Part shown: positions 34,934 through 43,932 of the stretch, in pieces
How positions within the stretch are numbered: the stretch's first letter is position 1
How the letters are laid out: every line of letters begins with the position of its first letter
The notes under the pieces: generated by a model
Database searches by the model: none
Seen by the model: the letters and a program-made list of their open reading frames with translations, nothing else
What the model was told of the DNA's origin: nothing
Program-made: the position numbers and the translations under genes
Origin: Gammaproteobacteria bacterium
Lineage (GTDB): Bacteria; Pseudomonadota; Gammaproteobacteria; Pseudomonadales; Halieaceae
Assembly (NCBI GenBank): GCA_024742415.1
Contig: JANSYN010000002.1
Location: 1-64,000 of the forward strand
Length of the DNA stretch: 64,000 bases
Direction of reading: 5' to 3'

Positions 34934-35420
34934 TGCTCTACTTACCTTCCACTGACCATCTGCTGGATAATTACTCTGGTTTCGACTCGAGTCCACAAAA
35001 TTGCATCGGCACGATAGCTCGCTGGCACCCCACTGCTCATTGGCGATAAGGCGCTTTCGCCTGGGCTCGCTGAGCGTCATCTAAAACCGATGGCGAGCGC
35101 ACAAGATTAGATCACCTGCCCATGGATTGAAACCCTGGAGCGGCAGAACGGGATGTAGCTGCCGTACGATTGCATCGTCTGGTGCACTGAAAAGGTGGCC
35201 GCTATCACGCACTGATCAATAGATCGACTCGCAGCCCTGAAAATGGCAGGCTTTGCGCAGCGGGATCCTTCCAGGAACTGGCCACTGTCAGGCCTATGCC
35301 GATATGGTTGGGTCTGCTGCAGCCAAGGCAGACAAGCGGGGGGGGTCTTCAAGGCGGTTCTTGCAGGCATTGATGCAAAGTGGTGAAAAAACCGCGTCGC
35401 AAAGGAACGGTATAGGGTAG
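34934..35420. other. 487-bp divergent spacer
   Basis: Between the possible small gene and the Na/Pi cotransporter. Nothing recognised apart from the open frame upstream of 34933; promoters for both directions are expected. Confidence 0.4.
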
Positions 35421-37088
35421 ATGGAAGCATTCGCATTATTCGGTTCAGTGCTGGGAGGTCTGGGGCTCTTCCTGCTGGCCATTGGCATGATGACCGATGG
35501 TCTGAAACTTGCCGCCGGGCCTTCTTTGCGAAAGGTTCTCTCACAATGGAGCCGAACACCGCTCAGAGGTATATTCTCCGGCTTCCTGATGACGGCGATT
35601 GTTCAATCTTCCAGTGCCGTCACGGTTGCCTCTTTAGGCTTTGTGAATGCCGGCCTGATGAACATGCGCCAGGCGCTGGGCGTTGTCTACGGGGCAAACA
35701 TCGGCACAACCGTTACCAGCTGGCTGGTTGCGCTGATCGGTTTCAAAGTGAACATTCACGCCGTTGCGCTCCCGATGATTGGTATCGGCATGGCGCTCAA
35801 GCTGGTTAAGCAACAGGGCAAGCTCGCCGCAACGGGTTGGGCAATGGTCGGCTTTGGCCTGTTCTTCGTTGGCGTGGATTTGCTTGGCACAGCGTTTGAG
35901 GGGCTGGTGCAGACGTTCGACATAGCCAATTTCTCGGCCGAGGGCGCCTCAGGTGTTGTCGCCTTCCTGCTGATCGGTGTGGTCATGACTATTCTGACGC
36001 AGTCATCCAGTGCTGCGATAGCGCTTACAATTACAGCGGCGTCTTCTGGCATCGTGGGCACTTATGCCGCAGCGGCGATGGTTGTGGGTGCGAACGTGGG
36101 CACGACGTCTACGGCGGTGCTTGCGTCCATTGGCGCTACTTCCAATGCGAAACGTGTAGCAGCAGCCCAGGTCATCTTTAACGTCTCAACAGCAGTGGTT
36201 GCCCTGATGATTCTGCCGGTGCTGTTCTATGTCATTGAATGGCTTGCCGACGCTTTGTCGATGGAAACCAATCCCGCGCTTTTCGTTGCGCTGTTTCACA
36301 CAGTATTCAACATTCTGGGCGTGCTATTGATCTATCCGCTGAATGATCGCCTGGCACGTTTTCTGGACAAGCGATTTCTTACCTGGGACGAACAAGAATC
36401 CAACCCCCGGTTTCTTGACCAGAACGTGGCACAAACGCCTGACCTGGCCGTCAATGCCCTGGTGCTCGAAGTGCAGGCAATAGCGGACCGGGTAATCGAC
36501 CTGTACGACGCCGGCTTAGCAGCCAATCCGCCCGAAAAACTCGTGTTTGCAAAAGACGCCAACGTCATCAAGTCGCTCTCTTCAGCGGTGTCAAAGTTTA
36601 TTGTTACCGTTGAAAGCTCTGCATTATCCGAGGACACAACAGACCACCTTGCCACGCTGATGCGCGTTGACCAGTACCTTCTGGCGTGCGCTTTCTCTGT
36701 AGAGAAAATAGTGCGCCAGATGGAAACCAGAGAGACAATGCCCGTTGCAAACCTCGAAACAGGGACCATCAGCTACATTCATAAGATTTTTGCGTTTATG
36801 CGAGACAGTCGGGGCGGCAAGTATGCAACAGAAGGCGAACTGAATGGGCAGCTAGTCGTATTCACAGAAGAGCATGAGCGATTGAAAACACAGCTTATTC
36901 TCGAGGCTACCCGCGCGCGCATTGCCGTTGCACAGATGTCAGAAACTATCGACTGCCTGGCTGAGGCCCTACACCTTGTACAGCAATGGTATAAGGCACT
37001 GATTCGAATTCAGTCTTTGCAGGCTGAGCTGACTCTGCAAGACGACACCGATCTTGCAGCAGCGATAAATAGCGACGATGCTATCTGA
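35421..37088 (+). CDS. Na/Pi cotransporter family protein with PhoU-like C-domain
   Basis: A 555-residue protein of the NptA/PNaS type. The membrane part (about residues 1-315) has the two inverted repeats, each with the family's QSSSA signature: at 62-66 (IVQSSSAVTVASLG) and 194-198 (LTQSSSAAIALTI). After ~330, a soluble helical PhoU-like domain follows (IADRVIDLYDAG and FSVEKIVRQMETRE). Such proteins import phosphate with Na+ or act in phosphate sensing. It is the first gene of a tight three-gene set with the beta-CASP hydrolase (18-bp spacer) and the LOG protein, so it is not an isolated transporter. Confidence 0.92.
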   Translation: MEAFALFGSVLGGLGLFLLAIGMMTDGLKLAAGPSLRKVLSQWSRTPLRGIFSGFLMTAIVQSSSAVTVASLGFVNAGLMNMRQALGVVYGANIGTTVTSWLVALIGFKVNIHAVALPMIGIGMALKLVKQQGKLAATGWAMVGFGLFFVGVDLLGTAFEGLVQTFDIANFSAEGASGVVAFLLIGVVMTILTQSSSAAIALTITAASSGIVGTYAAAAMVVGANVGTTSTAVLASIGATSNAKRVAAAQVIFNVSTAVVALMILPVLFYVIEWLADALSMETNPALFVALFHTVFNILGVLLIYPLNDRLARFLDKRFLTWDEQESNPRFLDQNVAQTPDLAVNALVLEVQAIADRVIDLYDAGLAANPPEKLVFAKDANVIKSLSSAVSKFIVTVESSALSEDTTDHLATLMRVDQYLLACAFSVEKIVRQMETRETMPVANLETGTISYIHKIFAFMRDSRGGKYATEGELNGQLVVFTEEHERLKTQLILEATRARIAVAQMSETIDCLAEALHLVQQWYKALIRIQSLQAELTLQDDTDLAAAINSDDAI

Positions 37089-37106
37089 AACCACTGGGAG
37101 CAACCA

Positions 37107-38525
37107 ATGGCAACACTGACATTCCACGGTGCAATCGAAGGCGTCACTGGCTCGATGTACTTGCTCAGCACGCAAAAGAGCCATGTTCTACTCGACTGCG
37201 GTTTGTTCCAGGGCCGCCGAGCGGAAGAAGAGGCGAACAGCAAGCCGCTGCCGTTTGACCCCTCATCGATAGATGCTGTGATCCTGTCACACGCCCACCT
37301 TGACCACTCAGGCAGGTTGCCGCTGTTGGTCGCTGCCGGTTTTAGTGGGGCCATTTACATGACCAACCCCACCTCTGAGTTGATTGAGATACTGCTCAAG
37401 GATGCCGCATCACTGCAGCAGCGCGACGCCGAATGGGAGAACAAACGCAGGCGAAGAGCGGGCAAGGATGACATCGAACCTCTGTATTCGCTTGAGGATG
37501 TCGAACAAGCACTGACCTTTTGCGAGGGAGTGAGTTATCACCAACGCACGACGGTCGCGGATGGCGTCGATGTGCGCTTTGTCGACGCCGGCCATATTCT
37601 GGGGTCAGCAATCGTTGAAGTCTTCGTGGACGAAGAAGGCCGAGAAAAGAAACTCGTGTTCTCTGGTGACCTGGGCAACTCACAGGCAGCACTGTTGAAT
37701 GACCCGGAGTCTGTTGCAGATGCAGATGTTCTGCTTCTGGAATCCACCTACGGCGACCGCAACCACCGTTCGATGGAGGCAACCCTGCTGGAGTTTGAGG
37801 AGGTCATCGAAGAAGCGTCCAAAAATGGTGGCAACATTCTCATCCCGTCATTTGCAGTAGGTCGTACGCAGGAAATTATTTTCAGGCTCGGCGAGCTTTA
37901 CCAGAAAGGCAAGCTCAGGCATCAAGCGGTCTACCTGGATAGCCCCATGGCGATTGCCGTCACTGAGATTTATCACCGTTACCAGCACGTGTACAACCCC
38001 GAGGACAAACAGGCCATTGAACGCCACGGCAAGCAGAGCGCCAACCCTCAAAAGAGTCTGCATACCTTCCTGCCGGTGTTGCGTTACTCCTCGTCAACCG
38101 AGGAGTCCATGGCGTTGAACAAACTCGAGCGCGGCGCCATCATTATTGCGGGCAGCGGCATGTGCAATGGCGGCCGGATTAGGCATCACTTGAAGCACAA
38201 TCTCTGGCGGCGGCAGTCGCACGTTGTTTTCGTTGGCTTTCAGGCGCACGGCACGCCCGGCCGCTCACTGGTCGATGGTGCAAAGACCTACAAGATCGGC
38301 GGGGACGAAATCTCGGTGCGAGCGCAGATACATACATTGGGCGGATTTTCTGCTCACGCGGGCCAGACTCAGCTGCTGGACTGGCTCTCTCACTTCAATC
38401 AGCCCAAACCCAGGCTTTATCTGGTGCACGGTGAAGAAGACGCGAAACAGGCTTTGCAACGGGCTGCCGAACTACAAGGTTGGCGCTCGCACATTCCCGA
38501 ACTGGGTCACGTCATAGAATTTTAA
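37107..38525 (+). CDS. Beta-CASP metallo-beta-lactamase RNase-like protein
   Basis: A 472-residue metallo-beta-lactamase/beta-CASP protein of the bacterial RNA-specificity (YsiK/CPSF73-like) branch. The metal site is SHAHLDHSG at 61-69, followed by GHILGSA, SGDLGNS and STYGDR. The beta-CASP part has SFAVGRTQE and GSGMCNGGRIRHHL, and the C-terminal lactamase part has GGFSAHAGQ and a VHGEE end. Relatives are endo/exonucleases acting on RNA. It sits between a phosphate transporter and the LOG-family gene with short spacers. An GGGAGCAACC ribosome-type site precedes the ATG. Expected cytoplasmic, two Zn ions. Confidence 0.92.
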   Translation: MATLTFHGAIEGVTGSMYLLSTQKSHVLLDCGLFQGRRAEEEANSKPLPFDPSSIDAVILSHAHLDHSGRLPLLVAAGFSGAIYMTNPTSELIEILLKDAASLQQRDAEWENKRRRRAGKDDIEPLYSLEDVEQALTFCEGVSYHQRTTVADGVDVRFVDAGHILGSAIVEVFVDEEGREKKLVFSGDLGNSQAALLNDPESVADADVLLLESTYGDRNHRSMEATLLEFEEVIEEASKNGGNILIPSFAVGRTQEIIFRLGELYQKGKLRHQAVYLDSPMAIAVTEIYHRYQHVYNPEDKQAIERHGKQSANPQKSLHTFLPVLRYSSSTEESMALNKLERGAIIIAGSGMCNGGRIRHHLKHNLWRRQSHVVFVGFQAHGTPGRSLVDGAKTYKIGGDEISVRAQIHTLGGFSAHAGQTQLLDWLSHFNQPKPRLYLVHGEEDAKQALQRAAELQGWRSHIPELGHVIEF

Positions 38526-38540
38526 ACGGCGGAAACGGCA

Positions 38541-39425
38541 ATGAACAAGTGGGATGGAAAAAAATCGGTTTTTCCTACGGCGGCCGAAGATGCCGAGTTC
38601 GCCAGAAAATGCGCAGGCGTGGACAGCCCATCCTATCGATTGGCCTATACCGACGAAGAGTTTCTGCTCAGGGACGAACTCAGGTCTTTTCGCCTGCAGC
38701 TTGAGTGGCTCAAGCCAGACATTATTCTGGCTGAAAATGAAATCGAATCCACCGTGGTGATTTTTGGAGGTGGCAGATTTCCCGCGTCAGAAGAAGCCCA
38801 CAAAAACCTTGACGGCGCCAGCGAGCGACTGGCAAGTGATGCCGCCTCAGAAGCGCTTCAACAGAAGAAGACTGCCGCTGAAAATGTTGTTGGCAACAGC
38901 CGCTTCTATGACGAGGCGAGGTTGCTGTCCAGAAAAATAACGCAAGTGTCATTGCAAACAGACGGCCGCGACTATGTGATCGTCACCGGCGGTGGGCCGG
39001 GAATTATGGAGGCAGCGAACCGTGGCGCCTCAGACGTTGGCGGAAAGAGCATCGGCTTGAATATCGTTCTGCCCTTTGAGCAAAAACCCAATGCCTACAT
39101 TACGCCTGAACTGTGCTTTCAGTTCCATTACTTTGCAATACGGAAAATGCACTTTCTGAAAAGGGCCAAGGGGCTTGTGGCTTTTCCCGGCGGATTCGGC
39201 ACATTGGATGAGCTCTTTGAAACGCTCACCTTGATCCAGACGAAGAAAATTAATTCTGTTCCCGTGATTCTTGTGGGCAAAGAGTACTGGAACAACCTGA
39301 TTAACTTCGAGTTTCTAGTGGAACAGGGCGCTATTGAACCCGAGGATCTCGATATCTTTCAGTTTGTCGATACCGCCGATGCCGCGTATGACATCCTGAT
39401 GCACTATTGGGACATTCCGGAATAA
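38541..39425 (+). CDS. LOG-family protein (nucleoside 5'-monophosphate phosphoribohydrolase-like)
   Basis: A 294-residue LOG-family (TIGR00730-type) protein. The family motifs GGGPGIMEAANRG at 150-162 and PGGFGTLDE at 216-224 are intact. In plants and many bacteria, these enzymes split cytokinin-like nucleotides; in bacteria they also cut AMP and related nucleotides. Compared with the ~190-residue core, it has an extra N-terminal part of about 70 residues (including FLLRDELRSFRLQLEWLKPD). Together with the beta-CASP nuclease and phosphate transporter, it suggests a nucleotide/RNA turnover and phosphate salvage unit. Confidence 0.9.
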   Translation: MNKWDGKKSVFPTAAEDAEFARKCAGVDSPSYRLAYTDEEFLLRDELRSFRLQLEWLKPDIILAENEIESTVVIFGGGRFPASEEAHKNLDGASERLASDAASEALQQKKTAAENVVGNSRFYDEARLLSRKITQVSLQTDGRDYVIVTGGGPGIMEAANRGASDVGGKSIGLNIVLPFEQKPNAYITPELCFQFHYFAIRKMHFLKRAKGLVAFPGGFGTLDELFETLTLIQTKKINSVPVILVGKEYWNNLINFEFLVEQGAIEPEDLDIFQFVDTADAAYDILMHYWDIPE

Positions 39426-39447
39426 GCAGACCTGAGCGGTGTTGGAT

Positions 39448-39510
39448 GTGCGGTGTGCGGTGTGCGGTGTGCGGTGTGCGGTGTGCGGTGTGCGGTGTGC
39501 GGTGTGCGGT
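39448..39510 (+). repeat. Nine perfect copies of a 7-bp repeat
   Basis: Nine perfect tandem copies of GTGCGGT (63 bp), lying 22 bp after the LOG stop and 112 bp before the HupE-type start. No coding frame needs it. Confidence 0.97.
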
Positions 39511-39622
39511 GTTAACTAGTGTGCTGCGCTGACTCCAACACAGCTTTAGTTCCACCGCGCCCGTAAAGGCGTTTATACTCTGGCTCACATTTTCCCATGT
39601 CAAACACGCTGGAAGGGCTGCC

Positions 39623-40207
39623 ATGAGCGCACGAATCACTGCATTTTCCGCATTACTGCTGTTGTTTTCTACCGGGGCATTCGCCCATGAAAGCACCGGG
39701 CTGGCGGGCGGCTTTGCCAGTGGCTTCATGCACCCCCTGCTGGGCTGGGATCACGTTGCCGCGATGGTCGCTGTTGGTCTTTGGGGCGCGGTACTTGGCA
39801 AGCCCGCGATCTGGTTGTTGCCCGTCGTCTTTCCCCTGGTTATGGCCTTTGGCGGCGCTCTGGGTGTTATCGGCGTCGCCCTGCCCGGCGTTGAGATCGG
39901 CATTGCGCTGTCGGCGCTGGTACTTGGCTGCATGGTGCTGTTCGCGGCGCGCCCACCCATCTGGTTTGCGGCCCTGGTCGTCGCTATCTTCGCCATATTC
40001 CACGGTCATGCCCATGGCACGGAGCTGCCGCATGCTACCAGCCCGCTCGCCTACAGCCTGGGTTTTGTCATCGCCACTGGCATGCTGCACCTGGGCGGCA
40101 TCCTGATCAGCTTGCTCAGCCATTGGCCTGCCGGTCGCGCCGTAGTGCGCGCCGGTGGCGCCGTGATTGCGCTGGCGGGCGCCGTATTTCTGCTGCGCGC
40201 GCTCTGA
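39623..40207 (+). CDS. hupE: HupE/UreJ-family membrane protein
   Basis: A 194-residue protein with a signal peptide-like first segment ending GAFAH and about six further membrane helices. It has the HupE/UreJ signatures: HPLLGWDHVAAMVAVG, FHGHAHG and YSLGFVIATGMLHLGG. HupE proteins act as nickel permeases for hydrogenase and urease. There is no urease or hydrogenase gene in the window, so the metal user must be elsewhere. The stop is directly followed by the GTG start of a second family member. Confidence 0.9.
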   Translation: MSARITAFSALLLLFSTGAFAHESTGLAGGFASGFMHPLLGWDHVAAMVAVGLWGAVLGKPAIWLLPVVFPLVMAFGGALGVIGVALPGVEIGIALSALVLGCMVLFAARPPIWFAALVVAIFAIFHGHAHGTELPHATSPLAYSLGFVIATGMLHLGGILISLLSHWPAGRAVVRAGGAVIALAGAVFLLRAL

Positions 40208-40804
40208 GTGCAGCCGCGCTGGTACTTCGCGGCAACGCTGGCCGCTCTTCCCGGCAGCGCGCTTGCGCACAGCCCCATGCCGGGCATCGGCGAATTTTAT
40301 GGGGGCATGCTGCACCCGGTACTCGTGCTCTCGCATCTGCTGGCGCTACTGGTGTTTGCCTTGCTCGTCGGTCAGCGCGGCGTGCGGGCCATGCAGCTCA
40401 CATATCCGCCCTTCATGCTCGCCCTGTGCATCGGCCTGTTTATCGCCGGGTTTGAACGCCAGCCCGCACTCCCCAATGAAACACTATTGCTGACACTGGC
40501 CATGCTGCTTGGGCTACTGGTTGCCGCCCAGCGCCCACCACCCGAGGGCCTGTTGAGCATACTGGGCGCAGCACTTGCCCTGCTGGTAGGCATGGACTCT
40601 GGCGTACCAGACCTGCCCAGGCGCGAGACTTTTGCAGCCCTGCTCGGTTGCTGGTTAGGCGCCACACTGCTGTTGGTCATGTTCGCCGGCGTCACGGAAA
40701 TGGCCCAGCGGAACTGGCAGCGCATCGCGGTTCGGGTGGCAGGCTCCTGGACAACGGCCAGCGCGGTGCTGGTGCTCGCGCTCGCTTTGCGACCCGTTGC
40801 CTGA
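40208..40804 (+). CDS. Second HupE/UreJ-type membrane protein
   Basis: A 198-residue protein starting at a GTG that abuts the stop of the first HupE-type gene (TGA-GTG). It carries a signal-like N-terminus (ALPGSALAH) and a run of ~5 membrane helices; GIGEFYGGMLHPVLVLSHLLAL matches the HupE_UreJ_2-type motif, in which the HP and following His sit in the first helix. It is the usual partner of HupE-like proteins and likely forms one nickel or cobalt uptake unit with the preceding gene. Confidence 0.83.
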   Translation: MQPRWYFAATLAALPGSALAHSPMPGIGEFYGGMLHPVLVLSHLLALLVFALLVGQRGVRAMQLTYPPFMLALCIGLFIAGFERQPALPNETLLLTLAMLLGLLVAAQRPPPEGLLSILGAALALLVGMDSGVPDLPRRETFAALLGCWLGATLLLVMFAGVTEMAQRNWQRIAVRVAGSWTTASAVLVLALALRPVA

Positions 40805-40913
40805 GTAACCGCAGCCGAATAGCGACTGGCAGCTAACAGCGGGCCTGAATGCCGGATACAGCGCAAAAATCACTAACCGAAGCGTCGAGTGCTGGCTATC
40901 CAGCCAACACTGA

Positions 40914-40948
40914 GGCTTATGGCTTATGGCTTATGGCTTATGGCTTAT
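40914..40948 (+). repeat. Five perfect copies of a 7-bp repeat
   Basis: Five tandem copies of GGCTTAT, just after the second HupE-type gene and before the stop of the minus-strand small membrane gene. Confidence 0.95.
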
Positions 40949-40957
40949 GGACAAGCA

Positions 40958-41125
40958 TCAACTGCGTTTGTCGCCCCCGGATGAAACAAACACGACGATG
41001 TACCCCAGGCTGCCAACAATAAACACCAGGGGCACCCAGTCGCCGGTGCGCAGATACATCCAGCCGCTGAAGACCAACATGGCTGTGGCGGCGATCAAAG
41101 CGAGTGTGCGTGCTGTCGTTGACAT
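40958..41125 (-). CDS. Small two-helix membrane protein, 55 aa
   Basis: A 55-residue protein from ATG at 41125: two hydrophobic segments (TLALIAATAMLVFSGWMYL and VPLVFIVGSLGYIVVFVSSG) joined by a short RTGDW turn, ending in basic/acidic GGDKRS. I do not recognise a family. The frame is open to 41167, but the MSTT start fits the small membrane form better. No strong ribosome site. Confidence 0.6.
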   Translation of the reverse strand: MSTTARTLALIAATAMLVFSGWMYLRTGDWVPLVFIVGSLGYIVVFVSSGGDKRS

Positions 41126-41281
41126 GATTGGAAACGTTCTGTGAGATGAATGGCGGGCGTTCTGCATTGTCTTTGACTACACCGGTAAATGCCAGGTTTG
41201 TTCATGGTGCGCATTGCGTTTGATGGGGCTTTGGAGCTAGTCTGATCGTCCGTTGCCTATCGCAAACACAAGGAGAAACTG

Positions 41282-41674
41282 GTGCTCAATCACGTCATGA
41301 TTGGTTCAAACGATATCGAAAGAACAAAGCAATTCTACAATGCGGTGCTGGGCGTTCTGGGCGCCGGCGAGCCCTTTGAGCATGTCAACGACACCGGCCA
41401 GATGCGGCTGTTTTACATGCACGACGGGTCGACATTTTGCATTACCGAGCCCATCAACGGTCAACCTGTGACGGTCGCAAACGGCTCTACCATCGGGTTC
41501 CTGTGCAATTCGCCTGAGCAGATCAAGGAGTTTCACGACGTGGCCATCGCCAACGGCGGCGTTAGCGTGGAAGACCCCCCGGGTGCGCGCAACACCACCA
41601 TGGGCGCAGTACACCTGTGCTACTTCCTGGATCCGGATGGCCACAAGATTTGTGGGTTTCATCGCGCGCAGTAG
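41282..41674 (+). CDS. VOC-family (glyoxalase-like) protein
   Basis: A 130-residue single vicinal-oxygen-chelate domain: LNHVMIGSNDIERTKQFYNAVLG at the start, with His and the GxGEP turn, and FLDPDGHKICGFH at the end. Members include glyoxalase I, fosfomycin-resistance enzymes and extradiol dioxygenase-like proteins; at this length most are lyase-like with unknown substrates. GTG start at 41282 with AAGGAG upstream. Lone gene. Confidence 0.87.
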   Translation: MLNHVMIGSNDIERTKQFYNAVLGVLGAGEPFEHVNDTGQMRLFYMHDGSTFCITEPINGQPVTVANGSTIGFLCNSPEQIKEFHDVAIANGGVSVEDPPGARNTTMGAVHLCYFLDPDGHKICGFHRAQ

Positions 41675-42072
41675 TCCAGAGAGGGGCTCAGCCGACGGTG
41701 GCCGTGGCACAAAGCAAACGCTAATAAACATGGCTAGCAACGATTGCTTCAGTTTCAGCATAGTTGCGCTGCGCCCACCGGCAGGCTGCTTATTGCCGCC
41801 CTAACTCATGTGGCAAACGCTCGGTGCCTGCAATGGTGCCTGCAATGTTGGTGCTTGCAACGATACCGGCTTAGGCGAATCCAGCCTGAAACGCACAATG
41901 CATCCGCGGAACCTGCAGCGTTCAGCTAACGCTGTCAGGCTAGCAAGCAGGGCCACATAAGCCAAAACGGCGGCACCGCCCGATAACCGGCGCGAACCAA
42001 ACGCACCCCTTGAAGCCAACTCGCTTCTGCGCTCTAATCTTTGCTCATCCCGCACCCGCACGTGAGACGACA
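41675..42072. other. 398-bp spacer
   Basis: No gene accepted. It holds the short GC-rich repeats at 41823-41861; the minus-strand frame over this area looks random. Confidence 0.45.
41823..41861 (+). repeat. 12-bp direct repeats, about three copies
   Basis: Two perfect copies of GGTGCCTGCAAT (41823-41846) and a third, GGTGCTTGCAAC, three bases later (41850-41861). Confidence 0.8.
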
Positions 42073-43284
42073 ATGAAAAAAAACCCTGTTGAGCAGCGCT
42101 CTACACTTGATCTATCGTCCTTTTCTCTCAACCGCCGGCAAACTCTGCGTTACGGTATCGCCACGCTTGGTCTGGCCGTCGGCTCACCTTTGTTGAGCGG
42201 ATGTAGCGATGGTAGCGATACCCGATCGCGCATTCTGCAGGCACCGGATGAGAACGGTGTAGCGCTACCCATGGGTTACACCTCGCGCATCGTGGCGCGC
42301 TCGTCCCAGCCGGTGGCCGGCACCTCATTTGTGTGGCACAACGCGCCGGACGGCGGTGCCTGCTTTGACGCGGGAGACGGTGGCTGGATCTACGTCTCCA
42401 ACAGTGAGCAGTTTATCGAGGGCGGCGGCGGTGTGAGCGCCATCCGCTTTGATGCCAACGGCACCATTGTGAATGCCTACAATATTCTTTCTGACACCAC
42501 AGCCAACTGCGCAGGCGGCAAGACGCCCTGGAACACCTGGCTCAGTTGTGAAGAAAAGTTCATCGGCGATGGCCTTGGCCTGGTCTATGAGTGCGACCCG
42601 TTTGGTGTGAATCCCGCCGTTGCGCGGCCGGCCATGGGCGCTTTCGCGCACGAGGCGGTTGCCGTGGACGATGTTATGCAAACGCTCTACCTGACCGAAG
42701 ACCGGCCCGACGGCAAGCTGTATCGCTTCACGCCCACGAACTATCCCGATTTGAGCAGTGGGTTGCTCGAGGTCGCACAGGTGATTGGTGACCCAACAAC
42801 CGGCGCGTCGCTCACGTGGCACACCGTGCCCGACCCTTCAGGACTGTCCGGCGACACGCGCTACCAGGTGCCTGAAAGCTCTGACTTCAACGGCGGCGAG
42901 GGCATCGCTTTCGGAGACGGGATCATCTACTTCGCCACCAAGGGCGATAATCGCATCTGGCGCTTTGACACCATCGGCAATGTACTGGACATACTCTACG
43001 ACGATGACGGTTTTACCGATCCCGTGCTGACTGGCGTTGACAACATCACCATCGCCCCTTCCGGCGAGATCTACGTTGCCGAAGACGGCGGCAACATGCA
43101 GTTGGTCGCCCTGACACAAAGCGGCGAGCCCTTCCCGATTGCGCAGGTGGTGGGCCAGGAAGACTCTGAGATAACCGGCCCGGCCGTGTACGGCAACCGC
43201 CTGTACTTCAGTTCGCAAAGAGGAACCGGGCCGTTCTCAGGTGAAGATGGCATTACCTACGAGATCACCGGCTTTTTTGGCTAA
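42073..43284 (+). CDS. Tat-exported DUF839 / PhoX-like protein
   Basis: A 403-residue protein with a twin-arginine signal (LNRRQTLRYG) and a lipobox-like LLSGC, so it is probably exported folded. It has the PhoX/DUF839 core: HNAPDGGACF, TTANCAGGKTPWNTWLSCEE, FAHEAVAVDD, YLTED, RFTP and VDNITIAPSGEIYVAEDGG. PhoX is a Ca2+/Fe-dependent alkaline phosphatase with a beta-propeller fold; DUF839 members without demonstrated phosphatase activity exist too. Key acidic and Cys positions (CEE, ED) are kept. A paralogue is at 59459-60976. ATG at 42073 directly precedes the basic signal region. Confidence 0.87.
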   Translation: MKKNPVEQRSTLDLSSFSLNRRQTLRYGIATLGLAVGSPLLSGCSDGSDTRSRILQAPDENGVALPMGYTSRIVARSSQPVAGTSFVWHNAPDGGACFDAGDGGWIYVSNSEQFIEGGGGVSAIRFDANGTIVNAYNILSDTTANCAGGKTPWNTWLSCEEKFIGDGLGLVYECDPFGVNPAVARPAMGAFAHEAVAVDDVMQTLYLTEDRPDGKLYRFTPTNYPDLSSGLLEVAQVIGDPTTGASLTWHTVPDPSGLSGDTRYQVPESSDFNGGEGIAFGDGIIYFATKGDNRIWRFDTIGNVLDILYDDDGFTDPVLTGVDNITIAPSGEIYVAEDGGNMQLVALTQSGEPFPIAQVVGQEDSEITGPAVYGNRLYFSSQRGTGPFSGEDGITYEITGFFG

Positions 43285-43347
43285 CAGGGCAGCGGCTGCC
43301 AGCCAACCGTTTACTACCACGTTGTTAACGCCAAGTGGTACCGCTAC

Positions 43348-43425
43348 GTGTTACGACAACGTGTTACGACAACGTGTTACGACAACGTGTTACGACGACG
43401 TGTTAAGACAACGCGTTACGGCGCC
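43348..43425 (+). repeat. Six copies of a 13-bp repeat upstream of a globin gene
   Basis: Three perfect tandem copies of GTGTTACGACAAC (43348-43386), then a near-perfect fourth and fifth copy and a degenerate sixth. It ends 31 bp before the globin start. Confidence 0.95.
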
Positions 43426-43456
43426 GCGCTGTTGGCTCCTGCATTGAGGACGCGCT

Positions 43457-43891
43457 ATGCAAACACCAGCTTCCTATGGCGAAGGTGATGCTACCTTCCT
43501 TGCGGCCGGCGGCGAGGCGGGTATTTTCGAGCTGGTAAACCGCTTCTTCGACATCATGCGTGATGACCCTCAGTATCGCGAAATCTGGGATATGCACCCG
43601 GATGACGCGGTTGACAAGGACGTCTCGCGCGACAAACTGGCGCGCTTTCTTTGCGCATGGACGGGCGGCCCGCGCCTGTATCGCGAGAAGTACGGGCCGA
43701 TCAGTATTCCACAGGCACATGCACACCTGGCCATTGACGCGCGCCTGCGTGACGGCTGGTTAAGCTGCATGCGGGCGGCGCTGGATTCATGTGGCTACCC
43801 TGAGGATTTCAAGGCCTACCTGACGCGCGAGCTTGCGGTGCCGGCCGAGCGCGTTCGTCAAGCCTGTGAGAAAAACTTGCACGCGTCCTGA
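43457..43891 (+). CDS. Group II truncated hemoglobin
   Basis: A 144-residue trHb2-type globin. It shows the shortened 2-on-2 pattern: FFDIMRDDPQYREIWDMHPDD, FLCAWTGGPRLYREKYG, a likely proximal His at residue 90 (QAHAHLAID), and the group II Trp at 101 (DGWLSCM). Such proteins bind O2, NO or peroxide and serve in oxygen or nitrosative stress handling. GAGGA lies seven to ten bases upstream. It stands between a DUF839 gene and an SDR; the region directly before it is a 13-bp repeat. Confidence 0.92.
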   Translation: MQTPASYGEGDATFLAAGGEAGIFELVNRFFDIMRDDPQYREIWDMHPDDAVDKDVSRDKLARFLCAWTGGPRLYREKYGPISIPQAHAHLAIDARLRDGWLSCMRAALDSCGYPEDFKAYLTRELAVPAERVRQACEKNLHAS

Positions 43892-43932
43892 CAGCCCGCG
43901 ACCAGATTGGTGCAGCACCGGGGGCGCCGCTG

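Noticed and set aside
39441-43425. CRISPR-like arrays from the short repeats
   Set aside because: Units are 7-13 bp and directly adjacent with no spacers; CRISPR repeats are 23-47 bp with unique spacers, and no cas genes are here.
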